A stretch of DNA of 64,000 bases from CAZTDD01 sp964612675 (GTDB lineage Bacteria > Hinthialibacterota > Hinthialibacteria > Hinthialibacterales > JAKPRU01), in assembly GCA_964612675.1 (NCBI GenBank), contig CAZTDD010000020.1:1-64000 (forward strand). Reading direction: 5' to 3'. The position numbers and the translations under genes are program-made. This document shows positions 34,549-42,915 of this stretch, in pieces. The notes beneath the pieces are model-generated. The model did no database searches. It was not told the DNA's origin and was given only the letters and a program-made list of their open reading frames with translations. Numbering within the stretch: position 1 is the stretch's first letter; each line of letters starts with the position of its first letter.

Positions 34549-35571
34549 ATGCGGTTTATGTCTCCGCGAGCCCTCCAAAGAAAGTCCGACCGCCAAGAAG
34601 GGGTCAAAGAACAGAAGCTATCGCAACCCCGGACTCTGCTCGCCGTCGGCTTGGATTCTAAGGACGAACATTTTCTCAACGGTTTAAGCGAGTCGGGTTA
34701 TATCGTCGAGCGGGGACCCGCCGAGGGGGGACTCCAGGAGTACATTCTACGACACATCCCAAATGTGCTGCTGCTGGACATGGATACTTTGGGGGATTAT
34801 GCGCTGGAGGTAACCATCGCGCTGAAAGACAACCCAATGACCTACGCGAAGCCGGTCACGATCATCCTCGGGAAGCGGAACCTGAAAGGGGAGATCAGCG
34901 CCCTGGAAGCAGGCGCCGAAGACTATGTCTCGAAACCGTTTTCTCCTCAGATTCTTGCGGCCCGGATCAATACTATCCTTCAACGCAATATTCGTCTCCA
35001 GGTTTCCAACCCGTTGACCGGTCTTCCCGGCAGCATCTACATCGAGGAGCAGATCACCAGGAGGCTCGAAAACGAATCAGCGCTCGCCGTCTGTTATGCG
35101 GACTTGGACAATTTCAAAGCATTCAATGATAAGTACGGCTATGCACGGGGCGACAATATCATTCGAATCGTGGCTACCATCCTCAGCGAGAGTGTCTCTA
35201 TGTTCTCACGGCGAGGCGATTTTGTCGGGCACATCGGTGGCGATGATTTTGTTTGTGTCATCCACTACGACTGCGTTCATGACGTATGCAATTACGTCAC
35301 GAAGTCGTTCGACACACTGATCCCGTTTCAATACGATGACGAAGACATGTCGCGGGGGTATATCGAGACGGAAAATCGTCAACATGAAGTCGTACGTTAT
35401 CCGATCATGACGGTTTCTATCGGTGTAGTTACGAATCAATACCGGACGCTTGACAGCTTCTTAAAGATCTCCGAGCTGTCGGCGGAAATGAAAGAATACG
35501 CAAAAAGCATCTCCAAAGACCAGGCTGTCCGCAAAAGCAGTTACCGCATCGATAAACGTTCCATGGATTAG
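34549..35571 (+). CDS. Response regulator with GGDEF-type (GGDDF) domain
   Basis: A 340-residue signalling protein. Residues 29-145 form a receiver domain: phospho-acceptor Asp77 in LLLDMD and Lys129 in YVSKPF. The usual N-terminal acidic pair is only partly kept (GLDSKDE). Residues 155-325 form a GGDEF domain (NPLTGLPG; CYADLDNFKAFNDKYGYARGD). The active-site loop reads GGDDF (230-234) rather than GGDEF, and RRGD (221-224) fits the inhibitory RxxD site. It should make or sense cyclic di-GMP. Asp for Glu at the catalytic position may lower but need not abolish activity. No SD is visible at 34549. No partner kinase is adjacent. Confidence 0.88.
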   Translation: MRFMSPRALQRKSDRQEGVKEQKLSQPRTLLAVGLDSKDEHFLNGLSESGYIVERGPAEGGLQEYILRHIPNVLLLDMDTLGDYALEVTIALKDNPMTYAKPVTIILGKRNLKGEISALEAGAEDYVSKPFSPQILAARINTILQRNIRLQVSNPLTGLPGSIYIEEQITRRLENESALAVCYADLDNFKAFNDKYGYARGDNIIRIVATILSESVSMFSRRGDFVGHIGGDDFVCVIHYDCVHDVCNYVTKSFDTLIPFQYDDEDMSRGYIETENRQHEVVRYPIMTVSIGVVTNQYRTLDSFLKISELSAEMKEYAKSISKDQAVRKSSYRIDKRSMD

Positions 35572-35654
35572 GAAACAGGCGATTCCACGTACCGCCAACC
35601 GACATCCATGCGCGGGGTCACCCCGGGCGACTCGAACGCTACGTATCTTTTGGA

Positions 35655-37205
35655 TTATGGGATCAGACGGGAATCGACTGTTTCCATCCCACATGTCAGA
35701 ACATAGAGGATCTGCCATTTCGTTGGATCGTACCCGAAGAAACGAAGGACTTCATCATCATAGAAAGCCCCGATTCCGGTACAACAGACGCCGAGCGATC
35801 TCGCCGCAAGATAAATGAACTCTCCAATGATCCCCGACTGGATATGGGCGATTCGATAACCGCGATTCCCATACATTTCCAGAACCGCATCGAGGTCGAT
35901 AAAAAGAAAAACCGTGGCAGCGGAGTCTGCGAGCAACTTCTGCTCCAGACAAGCATGTCGTATCTCTTCCCGAAAGACCCCCTTTCGTTTCAGTTGCAGC
36001 GAGTGAGATTTCGGATCATAGAGATACACTCCCGGTTCCGTTTCCGCGACGGCATTAACAACCACATGCGGCGTAATGTTGAGCGAATGAAATAGATCGG
36101 ACGCGTACGGAGCGCAAGACGCTTCCAGTATCGAGAGCAGGCTTTCATTGGGTATCGGATCTCTCGTGAAACTCCTGCCCGAGCGGCGGCTCAGAATTGT
36201 CGGCCCCAAGTCATCGGATGGCTGTTTTTGATTTGTTGATTTTGTTTGCTCGGTTCTCAAAGGATTCCGATTGGAAGCCGGTGATGGACGAGGCAAATCG
36301 TCGGGGTCTGTCAATCTTGTGGCTCTGTGAATCTCTTGGATCAGTGGATATTCCACTTCGGATTTCGAGAGTCGCTGATACCTGGGTTTGATCTTCGAAA
36401 TAGGAGGCACAGTTTCTTCCCAGCTTGGATTATCGGCCGAATCCGTTGAGAGAGAAACGACTGCGTATACTTGTTCGTGTTTTTCATCCAACCCTAACAA
36501 TTTGTTGACGGGACCGTCCAAGAAATTGCACAATAATACCGGTTTGAATCCCGAGACCGATCCGATCGGCAGAAGATTCCCCGCCAAATGCCCGCTGTCG
36601 AGGGCACAGTACCGATATGCCCGGCTGCGGTATTTCCAGGAACTCCTCCATGGAATCGCCGAAAGAAGAAAGGTTATCGGTGATTCTCTTACAACTTCCG
36701 GGATGGAGCAATACGCGGCCAGAGTTTCGGAAAAATCGCCCTCGCGGAGACAGGTAAGACGCCCCTGGCCTGTGTCAAAGTGATAGATTCCCGGCGCGAT
36801 GCCTTCGAGCGACCGAGACACGAAATACAACTCGGCAGGATAGAGAGCCCCTGCCGATGGCGCGGCACGGAGATAGTAAACGGCTCCCGGGTAGCTTTTC
36901 CTGGCGGTCTGGCCGTAAGCATGGAAGAGAATTCGAGAAAGCGTGGACCGATCGATCTCCCGGGGTGCGTCCTGGGACACCTCTGGTTCTAGATTGTTCA
37001 GGGCATCGAGGGTGTTCCGATCCAGACCCGACCACTCCGGTTCCAGATGGATCTGAGATAGCCCTTGATAGATTTTGTAGACGAGCGGTTGGTTCTCCCA
37101 ATCCAGATAGTGCGGTTCGGAGCGTATCTTTTCATAGGTGTGCCTGGTTTCGGCATCGTACCGACGGGCGGTCTCTGTGTTCAAATTGGGCGTCTTATCG
37201 CTCAT
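35655..37205 (-). CDS. SagB-type nitroreductase-family dehydrogenase, two domains
   Basis: A 516-residue protein with two nitroreductase-fold halves. The first (about 85-270) carries the SagB-like SRILFHAYGQT and RAAPSAGALYPAELYFV, followed by GIYHF and ALDSGHLAGNL. The second (about 325-516) has ILSRRSGRSFTRDPIPNESLLSILEASCAP, GVYLYD, AHIQSGIIGEFIYLAARSLGVCCTGIGAF and the end FGYDPTKWQILYVLTCG. SagB enzymes use FMN to oxidise azolines to azoles in peptide natural products, but many homologues stand alone. No cyclodehydratase (YcaO), precursor peptide or transporter is adjacent, so the substrate is unknown. It converges on the GGDDF gene. Confidence 0.88.
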   Translation of the reverse strand: MSDKTPNLNTETARRYDAETRHTYEKIRSEPHYLDWENQPLVYKIYQGLSQIHLEPEWSGLDRNTLDALNNLEPEVSQDAPREIDRSTLSRILFHAYGQTARKSYPGAVYYLRAAPSAGALYPAELYFVSRSLEGIAPGIYHFDTGQGRLTCLREGDFSETLAAYCSIPEVVRESPITFLLSAIPWRSSWKYRSRAYRYCALDSGHLAGNLLPIGSVSGFKPVLLCNFLDGPVNKLLGLDEKHEQVYAVVSLSTDSADNPSWEETVPPISKIKPRYQRLSKSEVEYPLIQEIHRATRLTDPDDLPRPSPASNRNPLRTEQTKSTNQKQPSDDLGPTILSRRSGRSFTRDPIPNESLLSILEASCAPYASDLFHSLNITPHVVVNAVAETEPGVYLYDPKSHSLQLKRKGVFREEIRHACLEQKLLADSAATVFLFIDLDAVLEMYGNRGYRIAHIQSGIIGEFIYLAARSLGVCCTGIGAFYDDEVLRFFGYDPTKWQILYVLTCGMETVDSRLIP

Positions 37206-37323
37206 GCTTCAAAGCTACCGTATTTTCAGATTTTCGCCTAGAGGATAATCAGACAGCCTTCCCTCGAATCGGCGCTTTTTGTAGGATGATATTTTCTATT
37301 CGCATTTGCAGGAGGTTCCGATC

Positions 37324-38535
37324 ATGAAGTCGGACATCAAGAAGATCGTATTGGCTTATTCCGGGGGATTGGACACCTCGGTAATCGTCAGGTGGTTGGT
37401 CGAGAATTATCGGTGTGAGGTGGTCGCCTTTGCGGCTGACATCGGGCAGGGAGAAGAACTCGAACCGCTCAATAAGAAGGCTATCGATTCGGGAGCCTCG
37501 AAATTGTATATCGAGGATCTGCGAGAAGAGTTCCTGCGCGATTTTGCATTCCCGGTAATGCGAGCCGATGCGGTATATGAGCGGAAATACCTGCTCGCGA
37601 CTTCGCTCGCGCGCCCCTTGATTGCGAAGAAACAGGTGGAAATCGCCAAAAAGGAAGGTGCAGACGCGGTCTCGCACGGGGCGACGGGCAAAGGAAACGA
37701 CCAGGTTCGATTTGAATTGACTTACAAAGCATTGGGACCGGATCTCAAGATCGTCGCACCATGGAGAGAATGGGATATTCGATCTAGAAAAGATGCGGTC
37801 GAGTATGCGAAAAAGTACAATATCCCTGTCCCGGTCACGGCCGAGAAACCGTACTCAATGGACCGAAACATGTGGCACCTCTCCTTCGAGGGCGGCATTC
37901 TTGAAGATCCGTGGGCCGAACCTCCGAAGGACATGTTTGTTCTGACGAAAGACCCGGAAGACGCCCCTGACCAGCCCACGTACATTTCAATCGATTTTGA
38001 AGAAGGGACGCCTGTTGCATTGGACGGACAACGGATGGGGGCGGTCGACCTGGTAATGAAACTGAATGAGATTGCGGGCGAGAATGGAGTTGGTCGCGTT
38101 GATTTGGTGGAGAACCGTCTTGTCGGGATGAAGTCGCGCGGAGTCTACGAAAGCCCCGCCGCAACGGTGCTCTATGCGGCACACCGCGACTTACTTTCTC
38201 TTGTTATCGACCGCGAGACGCTTCACTACCGTCTACTGCTCGCGGAGAAATATGCTGAGCTGGTTTATAACGGGCAGTGGTTCACGCCGATCAAGGAATC
38301 GCTGGACGCCTTCCTCAACCACACCGAACGGCTGGTCACAGGAACGGTGCGTCTGAAGCTCTATAAAGGAAACATCATCACAGCGGGACGTAAATCGCCG
38401 AATTCGCTGTTTCGGCAAGATTTTGCCACGTTCGAGGAGGATGCGGTTTACGACCAGTCGGACGCTGGTGGATTCATCAACCTGTTCGGGTTGCCGGAGA
38501 AGATTCGCGCGCTTGTGGCAGAAGATCGAAAATAA
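37324..38535 (+). CDS. argG: Argininosuccinate synthase
   Basis: A 403-residue cytoplasmic enzyme joining citrulline and aspartate with ATP in arginine synthesis. It has the N-terminal PP-loop LAYSGGLDTSV, the conserved VSHGATGKGNDQVRFELT, and DLKIVAPWREWDIRSRKDAVEYAKKYNIPVP. AEKPYSMDRNMWHLSFEGG and KSRGVYESPAATVLYAAHRDL follow. Length is the family norm. AGGAGG lies seven bases before ATG 37324. A strong hairpin terminator follows at 38571. No other arg gene is in the window. Confidence 0.98.
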   Translation: MKSDIKKIVLAYSGGLDTSVIVRWLVENYRCEVVAFAADIGQGEELEPLNKKAIDSGASKLYIEDLREEFLRDFAFPVMRADAVYERKYLLATSLARPLIAKKQVEIAKKEGADAVSHGATGKGNDQVRFELTYKALGPDLKIVAPWREWDIRSRKDAVEYAKKYNIPVPVTAEKPYSMDRNMWHLSFEGGILEDPWAEPPKDMFVLTKDPEDAPDQPTYISIDFEEGTPVALDGQRMGAVDLVMKLNEIAGENGVGRVDLVENRLVGMKSRGVYESPAATVLYAAHRDLLSLVIDRETLHYRLLLAEKYAELVYNGQWFTPIKESLDAFLNHTERLVTGTVRLKLYKGNIITAGRKSPNSLFRQDFATFEEDAVYDQSDAGGFINLFGLPEKIRALVAEDRK

Positions 38536-38570
38536 CGATTCCATTTCTATTCAGCAAGAATCTACTACTG

Positions 38571-38597
38571 AAAGGGCCGCCCAGATGCGGCCCTTTT
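38571..38597 (+). terminator. Rho-independent terminator after argG
   Basis: A perfect 10-bp stem AAAGGGCCGC / GCGGCCCTTT (38571-38580 with 38587-38596), six-base loop and trailing TTTTGCTT, 36 bp past the argG stop. Confidence 0.8.
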
Positions 38598-38709
38598 GCT
38601 TATCACGTCCCATTTCAGCTGATTTTGTGGATTGGATATGCAAAGTTGTGTGTTGCTACTGGATGAGTAATCATAGTCGAGATTCTCCTGACAGATTGAA
38701 CAACGAGCG

Positions 38710-40785
38710 ATGGATTCGAAAGCAGCAAACGTTTCTCCAAATACCGAAGGCGCACCGACGTGGCCGGCCTTGCTGCTTATCGCTGTAGCGGTTGGGCTGT
38801 GCTACTCCAACACCTTCCAGAATGAATTCATTTTCGATGATTGGCCGAATATCATCGAGAATCCATCGATCCGCAGATTGTGGCCTCTCGGAGGGATCTT
38901 TCACCCACCGGAAGGGACGAGCGTAACCGGACGTCCGGTTGCGAACCTAACGTTCGCCTTGAACTATGCCGTCAGCGGTGAACAAACCTGGAGTTATCAT
39001 CTGTTCAATATTGCGATTCATGTCGGCGCAGCGTTAACGTTGTTCGGGATCATTCGTCGAACGCTTTCAAGGGTTTCTTTGTCAGAACGATTCGGGTTGC
39101 ATTCCCGGCAGCTTGCCTTGGCTGTCGCGCTGATTTGGGGAACCCACCCGATTCACACGCAAGCGGTAACGTACATCACACAACGCTGCGAATCGTTGAT
39201 GGGCTTGTTCTTTTTCCTTACATTGTATTGTGCAATTCGAGGATGGGAACACGGGAAAAGGAAAACCCACTGGCATACTCTTGCTATTCTGGCCTGCCTG
39301 ATCGGTGTCGGAACGAAGGAAACGATCGCCGTCGCCCCTTTTCTGGTGTTTCTTTACGACATCATCTTCGTTCACAACAATGTCAGGAACGCACTACGGG
39401 AGTCCGTATTGCTGTATTCAGGCTTTTTCGGCTGTCTTATAGTGTTGGTAGTGCTCGTCGCGGGAGGGGGAACAGCAGGCGGGGCGATTGGGCCGTATGA
39501 TCCTCTTGAGTACGCACTCACACAGCCTGAGGTGATTCTCTATTATGTGCGCCTTCTGGCTTGGCCGTCGCCTCTCTGTTTGGATTACGCTTGGCCGATT
39601 TCGACGATACCGCAAGCCTTTCCCTACGCGATCGTACTTTTGTTGATGATGGTTGTTACCTTGTGGGCAACAGTCCGGAAATATCCAAGTGGATTTCTTG
39701 GCCTCTGGTTTTTCTTTACGTTGGCTCCCACTTCCAGTTTTATTCCCTTGCCGGATCTGGCTTTTGAATACCGTATGTACCTCCCTTCGGCGGCCTTTAT
39801 TACTTTCTTTGTGATCGCGGCGTACGGAGTTGTACGAACAATATCGAACAAATTGTTTCAGTCAGACTCGACACGAGAATATTTCGGCAGCGCGGCAACT
39901 ATTGTTATAGTCTCAGCAATCATTGTCTTTTTGCATACTCTTACATTTTTTCGAAACCAGGACTACAGAAGCGAGATTTCGATTTGGACCGATACAATCG
40001 AAAAACAACCGAACAATGCTCGGGCCTATACAAATCTGGGATGCGCATTGGTTGATGGGGGAAACTCCAAGGAAGCGATTCAATATTTTGAGAACGCTTT
40101 GGCAATTAACAGAACTGACGCCAAGACTCATAACGGCCTGGCCAATGCGTACTCTTCCCTCGGGCGGTTTGATAAAGCGATTCACCACTATCGCAGGGCG
40201 ATAGAAATTGACCCCGATTATGTCGAAGCCTATTACAACCTGGGAAAAGCGTACTGCGAACAAAATGAATTCGATAAATCGATTTCATGTTTTCAGAAAT
40301 CATTGTCACTCGATCCGAATTATGCGGACGCGTACAACAATCTAGGCCTTGTTTACGCCGAACTGGGGCAGGCTGAGAAAGCGATTGCTTATTACCGACG
40401 GGCTCTCAGTATAAACCCTGAATCCGCAGAAACGTTGAATAATCTCGGCAATCTGATAACGCAAACAAGAGGAGCTGGAAACGCTATCCAGTATTACAAA
40501 AAAGCCCTGTCGCTCGATCCGGACTATTCAAAAGCGCATAATAATCTCGGTCTCGCTTATCTGCATCTGGGGCAGACAGAATCGGCGATTATACATTTTA
40601 AGGAGGCAATCCGTCTCGATCCGAGTTATGCGAATGCGCACAATAATCTCGGTGCGGCGTATGTGGCAGTAGGAGATTTACAGAAAGCAGTCGCTCAATT
40701 TCATGAGACGTTGCGAATCGACCCAGAACATCTCGAAGCGCGGAAGAGCCTTGAACGACTCGGGAATATGGATTCCTCTTCTTAA
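38710..40785 (+). CDS. Polytopic membrane protein with C-terminal TPR repeats (Tmtc-like)
   Basis: A 691-residue protein. The first roughly 420 residues hold about 10 membrane helices. They include an early acidic motif (FQNEFIFDDWPNIIENPSI), GRPVANLTFALNYAVSG and LIWGTHPIHTQAVTYITQRCESLMG, as in GT-C-like Tmtc/O-mannosyltransferase relatives. From about 430 there are seven consecutive TPRs plus part of an eighth (for example AEAYYNLGKAYCEQNEFDKS and YADAYNNLGLVYAELGQAEKA) ending in LDPxY units. GT-C topology with the FDD motif suggests transfer of lipid-linked sugars to exported proteins, but this is inference. It stands alone after the argG terminator. Confidence 0.85.
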   Translation: MDSKAANVSPNTEGAPTWPALLLIAVAVGLCYSNTFQNEFIFDDWPNIIENPSIRRLWPLGGIFHPPEGTSVTGRPVANLTFALNYAVSGEQTWSYHLFNIAIHVGAALTLFGIIRRTLSRVSLSERFGLHSRQLALAVALIWGTHPIHTQAVTYITQRCESLMGLFFFLTLYCAIRGWEHGKRKTHWHTLAILACLIGVGTKETIAVAPFLVFLYDIIFVHNNVRNALRESVLLYSGFFGCLIVLVVLVAGGGTAGGAIGPYDPLEYALTQPEVILYYVRLLAWPSPLCLDYAWPISTIPQAFPYAIVLLLMMVVTLWATVRKYPSGFLGLWFFFTLAPTSSFIPLPDLAFEYRMYLPSAAFITFFVIAAYGVVRTISNKLFQSDSTREYFGSAATIVIVSAIIVFLHTLTFFRNQDYRSEISIWTDTIEKQPNNARAYTNLGCALVDGGNSKEAIQYFENALAINRTDAKTHNGLANAYSSLGRFDKAIHHYRRAIEIDPDYVEAYYNLGKAYCEQNEFDKSISCFQKSLSLDPNYADAYNNLGLVYAELGQAEKAIAYYRRALSINPESAETLNNLGNLITQTRGAGNAIQYYKKALSLDPDYSKAHNNLGLAYLHLGQTESAIIHFKEAIRLDPSYANAHNNLGAAYVAVGDLQKAVAQFHETLRIDPEHLEARKSLERLGNMDSSS

Positions 40786-40795
40786 CGGCAGTGGA

Positions 40796-42181
40796 TTATC
40801 CCAGCTTCCACGGCGATCGGTATTTATAGGAAAGGAATTTGTTTGCTTTCTCTGTGTTGACGGCGCGCTCGTTTTTCGCATCCCACTCGATGAGACATCC
40901 CGCGTGATATGCTATGTTTCCTAATAGCGTCGCGCTGGTGGAGCGATGTCCGTTCTCAATCGGTGCGTTACACTGCTCGCGGCTTTTTACGCAATCCAGG
41001 AAGTTCCGGGCATGATGTTCGGTGTCTTTACCGTCGCCCTCAAACTCGACCGCCTCCATCCGTTCCCCTTTCCGCTGTGGTCGGTCGTCTTTTCGGATAC
41101 GCGGCGAACGTGCCGGGACTTCATGCGGAGTCTCTTCCGGATTCTCGAAGCAGAAATTGGGCATATCCCAGTCCTCCGGAATGACTTCCCATCTGCGTCC
41201 GCTGATGTATAACGTTCCCTCGGTGCCCCTGAATTCCATATTCGAACCAAGACGGTCCGTTCTCGCGTCGTTGCAGTTGATCTGGCTGAACGTGACGATG
41301 ACACCGTCATCGTATTCCCAGGTCACTTCCATCGTGTCGGGGATTTCGCGGTTGTCTTTAACTGCGTAGATACCGCCGATTGCGGCAATCTTCTTCGGCG
41401 CATTTTGTCCGAGCGCCCACTGGATTACATCGAGGTAATGAGTTCCAAAGTTGGTCAGCTGTCCGCCGGAGTAGTCCCAGAACCAACGGAATTTGTAGAG
41501 GCACCGATTCGGGTTATAGCGAACCTTCGGTGCGGGACCGAGCCACAGATCCCAATCGAGCTCATCGGGCGGATCACAGTCCGGCGGGTCCCCGATTCCG
41601 TCAGGAAATTCGTTTTGTACGTGATAGCATCGCACCCGGGTGACCTTGCCGATACCGCCGTTGCGTATGAACTCCGCCGCCCTCCGGCACGCTTCAGAGG
41701 AGCGGCGGTGCGTCCCGAGTTGGACGACGCGGTTCGCCTTCTCTGCAGCTTCGACCATTTTGCGGCCTTCGGTAATCGTGAGCGAGAGAGGTTTCTCGAT
41801 ATAGATATCCTTCCCGGCATCGCAGGCGTCGATGACCTGCAAGGCATGCCAGTGGTCGGGAGTAGCAATTACCACGGCATCGATATCGTTCAACTCCAGG
41901 AGTCGCCGGTAGTCTTTGAACGTGCGAGGGCTTCCGCCGACGGTCTCAACGGCCTTATCGAGATAAGGCCGATAGACGTCGCATAACGCGGTCACTTCCT
42001 GGTCATCGTTCAGCAGAAATGCGCGAAGGACCTGGTCGCCTCGATTCCCGACACCGATGAATCCGAGCCGGACACGATCGTTTGCGCCCAATGCTTTCGT
42101 CGCTCCGATCCCGGACGCTGCGCCAACGGCGGCGGCGAGTGTTCCTTTATTGAATGTCCGTCTGGAGAATGTATCGTTCAT
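40796..42181 (-). CDS. Tat-exported Gfo/Idh/MocA family oxidoreductase
   Basis: A 461-residue NAD(P)-dependent oxidoreductase, second of its kind here. Twin-arginine signal SRRTFNKGTLAAAVGAASGIGATKALGA precedes the Rossmann motif GFIGVGNRGDQV. VIATPDHWHALQVIDACDAGKDIYIEKPLSLTI contains the catalytic Lys (EKP). LDWDLWLGPAPKVRYNPNRC and WDYSGGQLTNFGTHYLDVIQW mark the exported subfamily also seen at 6710-8032. GAGGAG lies nine bases upstream of the ATG. It presumably oxidises sugars in the periplasm. It converges on the TPR membrane gene with a 10-bp gap. Confidence 0.93.
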   Translation of the reverse strand: MNDTFSRRTFNKGTLAAAVGAASGIGATKALGANDRVRLGFIGVGNRGDQVLRAFLLNDDQEVTALCDVYRPYLDKAVETVGGSPRTFKDYRRLLELNDIDAVVIATPDHWHALQVIDACDAGKDIYIEKPLSLTITEGRKMVEAAEKANRVVQLGTHRRSSEACRRAAEFIRNGGIGKVTRVRCYHVQNEFPDGIGDPPDCDPPDELDWDLWLGPAPKVRYNPNRCLYKFRWFWDYSGGQLTNFGTHYLDVIQWALGQNAPKKIAAIGGIYAVKDNREIPDTMEVTWEYDDGVIVTFSQINCNDARTDRLGSNMEFRGTEGTLYISGRRWEVIPEDWDMPNFCFENPEETPHEVPARSPRIRKDDRPQRKGERMEAVEFEGDGKDTEHHARNFLDCVKSREQCNAPIENGHRSTSATLLGNIAYHAGCLIEWDAKNERAVNTEKANKFLSYKYRSPWKLG

Positions 42182-42260
42182 GGTTTCGAGCTCCTCTCTC
42201 CACGCTGGCCTGGTCTCGATATATCTTACTATGACAGGTCGTGTGTTTTGGGGGAAGGTG

Positions 42261-42390
42261 TTGGTGGGCTACGTTCCTCCGAGGTTCTGAAAGCGGTAAT
42301 CTCGGGCATCTTGCCGCAGGCCGGAGAATGCCTTATCCTTTCCCTGGTATGAACCAAATACGGCTGTAGCGCCCAGGTTTATCCCGGGCG
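42261..42390. repeat. Two dispersed repeat arms upstream of lptE
   Basis: TTGGTGGGCTACG at 42261-42273 is an arm of the family seen at 22199 and 26984. CGCCCAGG-TTTAT-CCCGGGCG at 42370-42390 is a hairpin related to 49931-49951. Both fall in the divergent spacer between the oxidoreductase and lptE. Confidence 0.65.
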
Positions 42391-42407
42391 AGGGGCTTTG
42401 AAAACAG

Positions 42408-42908
42408 ATGAGTTTCAAGATGTTCCATAGAACCCAAGCGCTTCTTCTGGTGGTCGTCCTTAGCCTTGCGTCCTGTGCGACAACACACGAAACCGTCCTT
42501 GGCGAGGATTACGATACAATCTGTATTCCTGTCTTCGAAAACGACACCATGCATTCCGGGATGGAGGAAGCGATTACCGCGTCGGTGATTCATGCGTTCA
42601 TTCGGGATCGCCGTATGAAAGTGACCGGCCGATCGCATGCCGACGCGATCCTGGAGGCAAGGATCGCAGAGGTCGAGGTTGAGCCGATCAATTTCACGGA
42701 TCTGGATCGGGCGGTCGGGTACAACATGACCATGGTGGTAACCGCGCAGATGTTTGAGCGGGCAACCGGGAAGGCCCTTACTCCCGAGTCGAGATTTGAG
42801 GTACGCGGTCCGTTTCTCTTGTCGAATGAACCCAGTGCGGAACGCCAGCGGGATGTCGGCACACGTCTCGCGGACAACATCATCAGCCAATTCCTCGATG
42901 GATGGTGA
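42408..42908 (+). CDS. lptE: LPS-assembly lipoprotein LptE-like
   Basis: A 166-residue lipoprotein. The signal peptide ends in a lipobox LASC with Cys23. The mature part starts with the LptE-type strand pattern TICIPVFENDTMHSGMEEAITASVIHAFIRDRRMKVTGRSHADAILEARI and continues with TMVVTAQMFERATGKAL. LptE plugs the LptD outer-membrane channel that inserts LPS. Low sequence conservation makes the name depend partly on context. The next gene is holA, and lptE-holA adjacency is a recurrent gene order. Confidence 0.8.
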   Translation: MSFKMFHRTQALLLVVVLSLASCATTHETVLGEDYDTICIPVFENDTMHSGMEEAITASVIHAFIRDRRMKVTGRSHADAILEARIAEVEVEPINFTDLDRAVGYNMTMVVTAQMFERATGKALTPESRFEVRGPFLLSNEPSAERQRDVGTRLADNIISQFLDGW

Positions 42909-42915
42909 TTCACGT

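Noticed and set aside
35613..35625. CGGGG-TCA-CCCCG hairpin between the GGDDF and SagB genes
   Set aside because: Only a 5-bp stem with no T-run; too weak to call a terminator.
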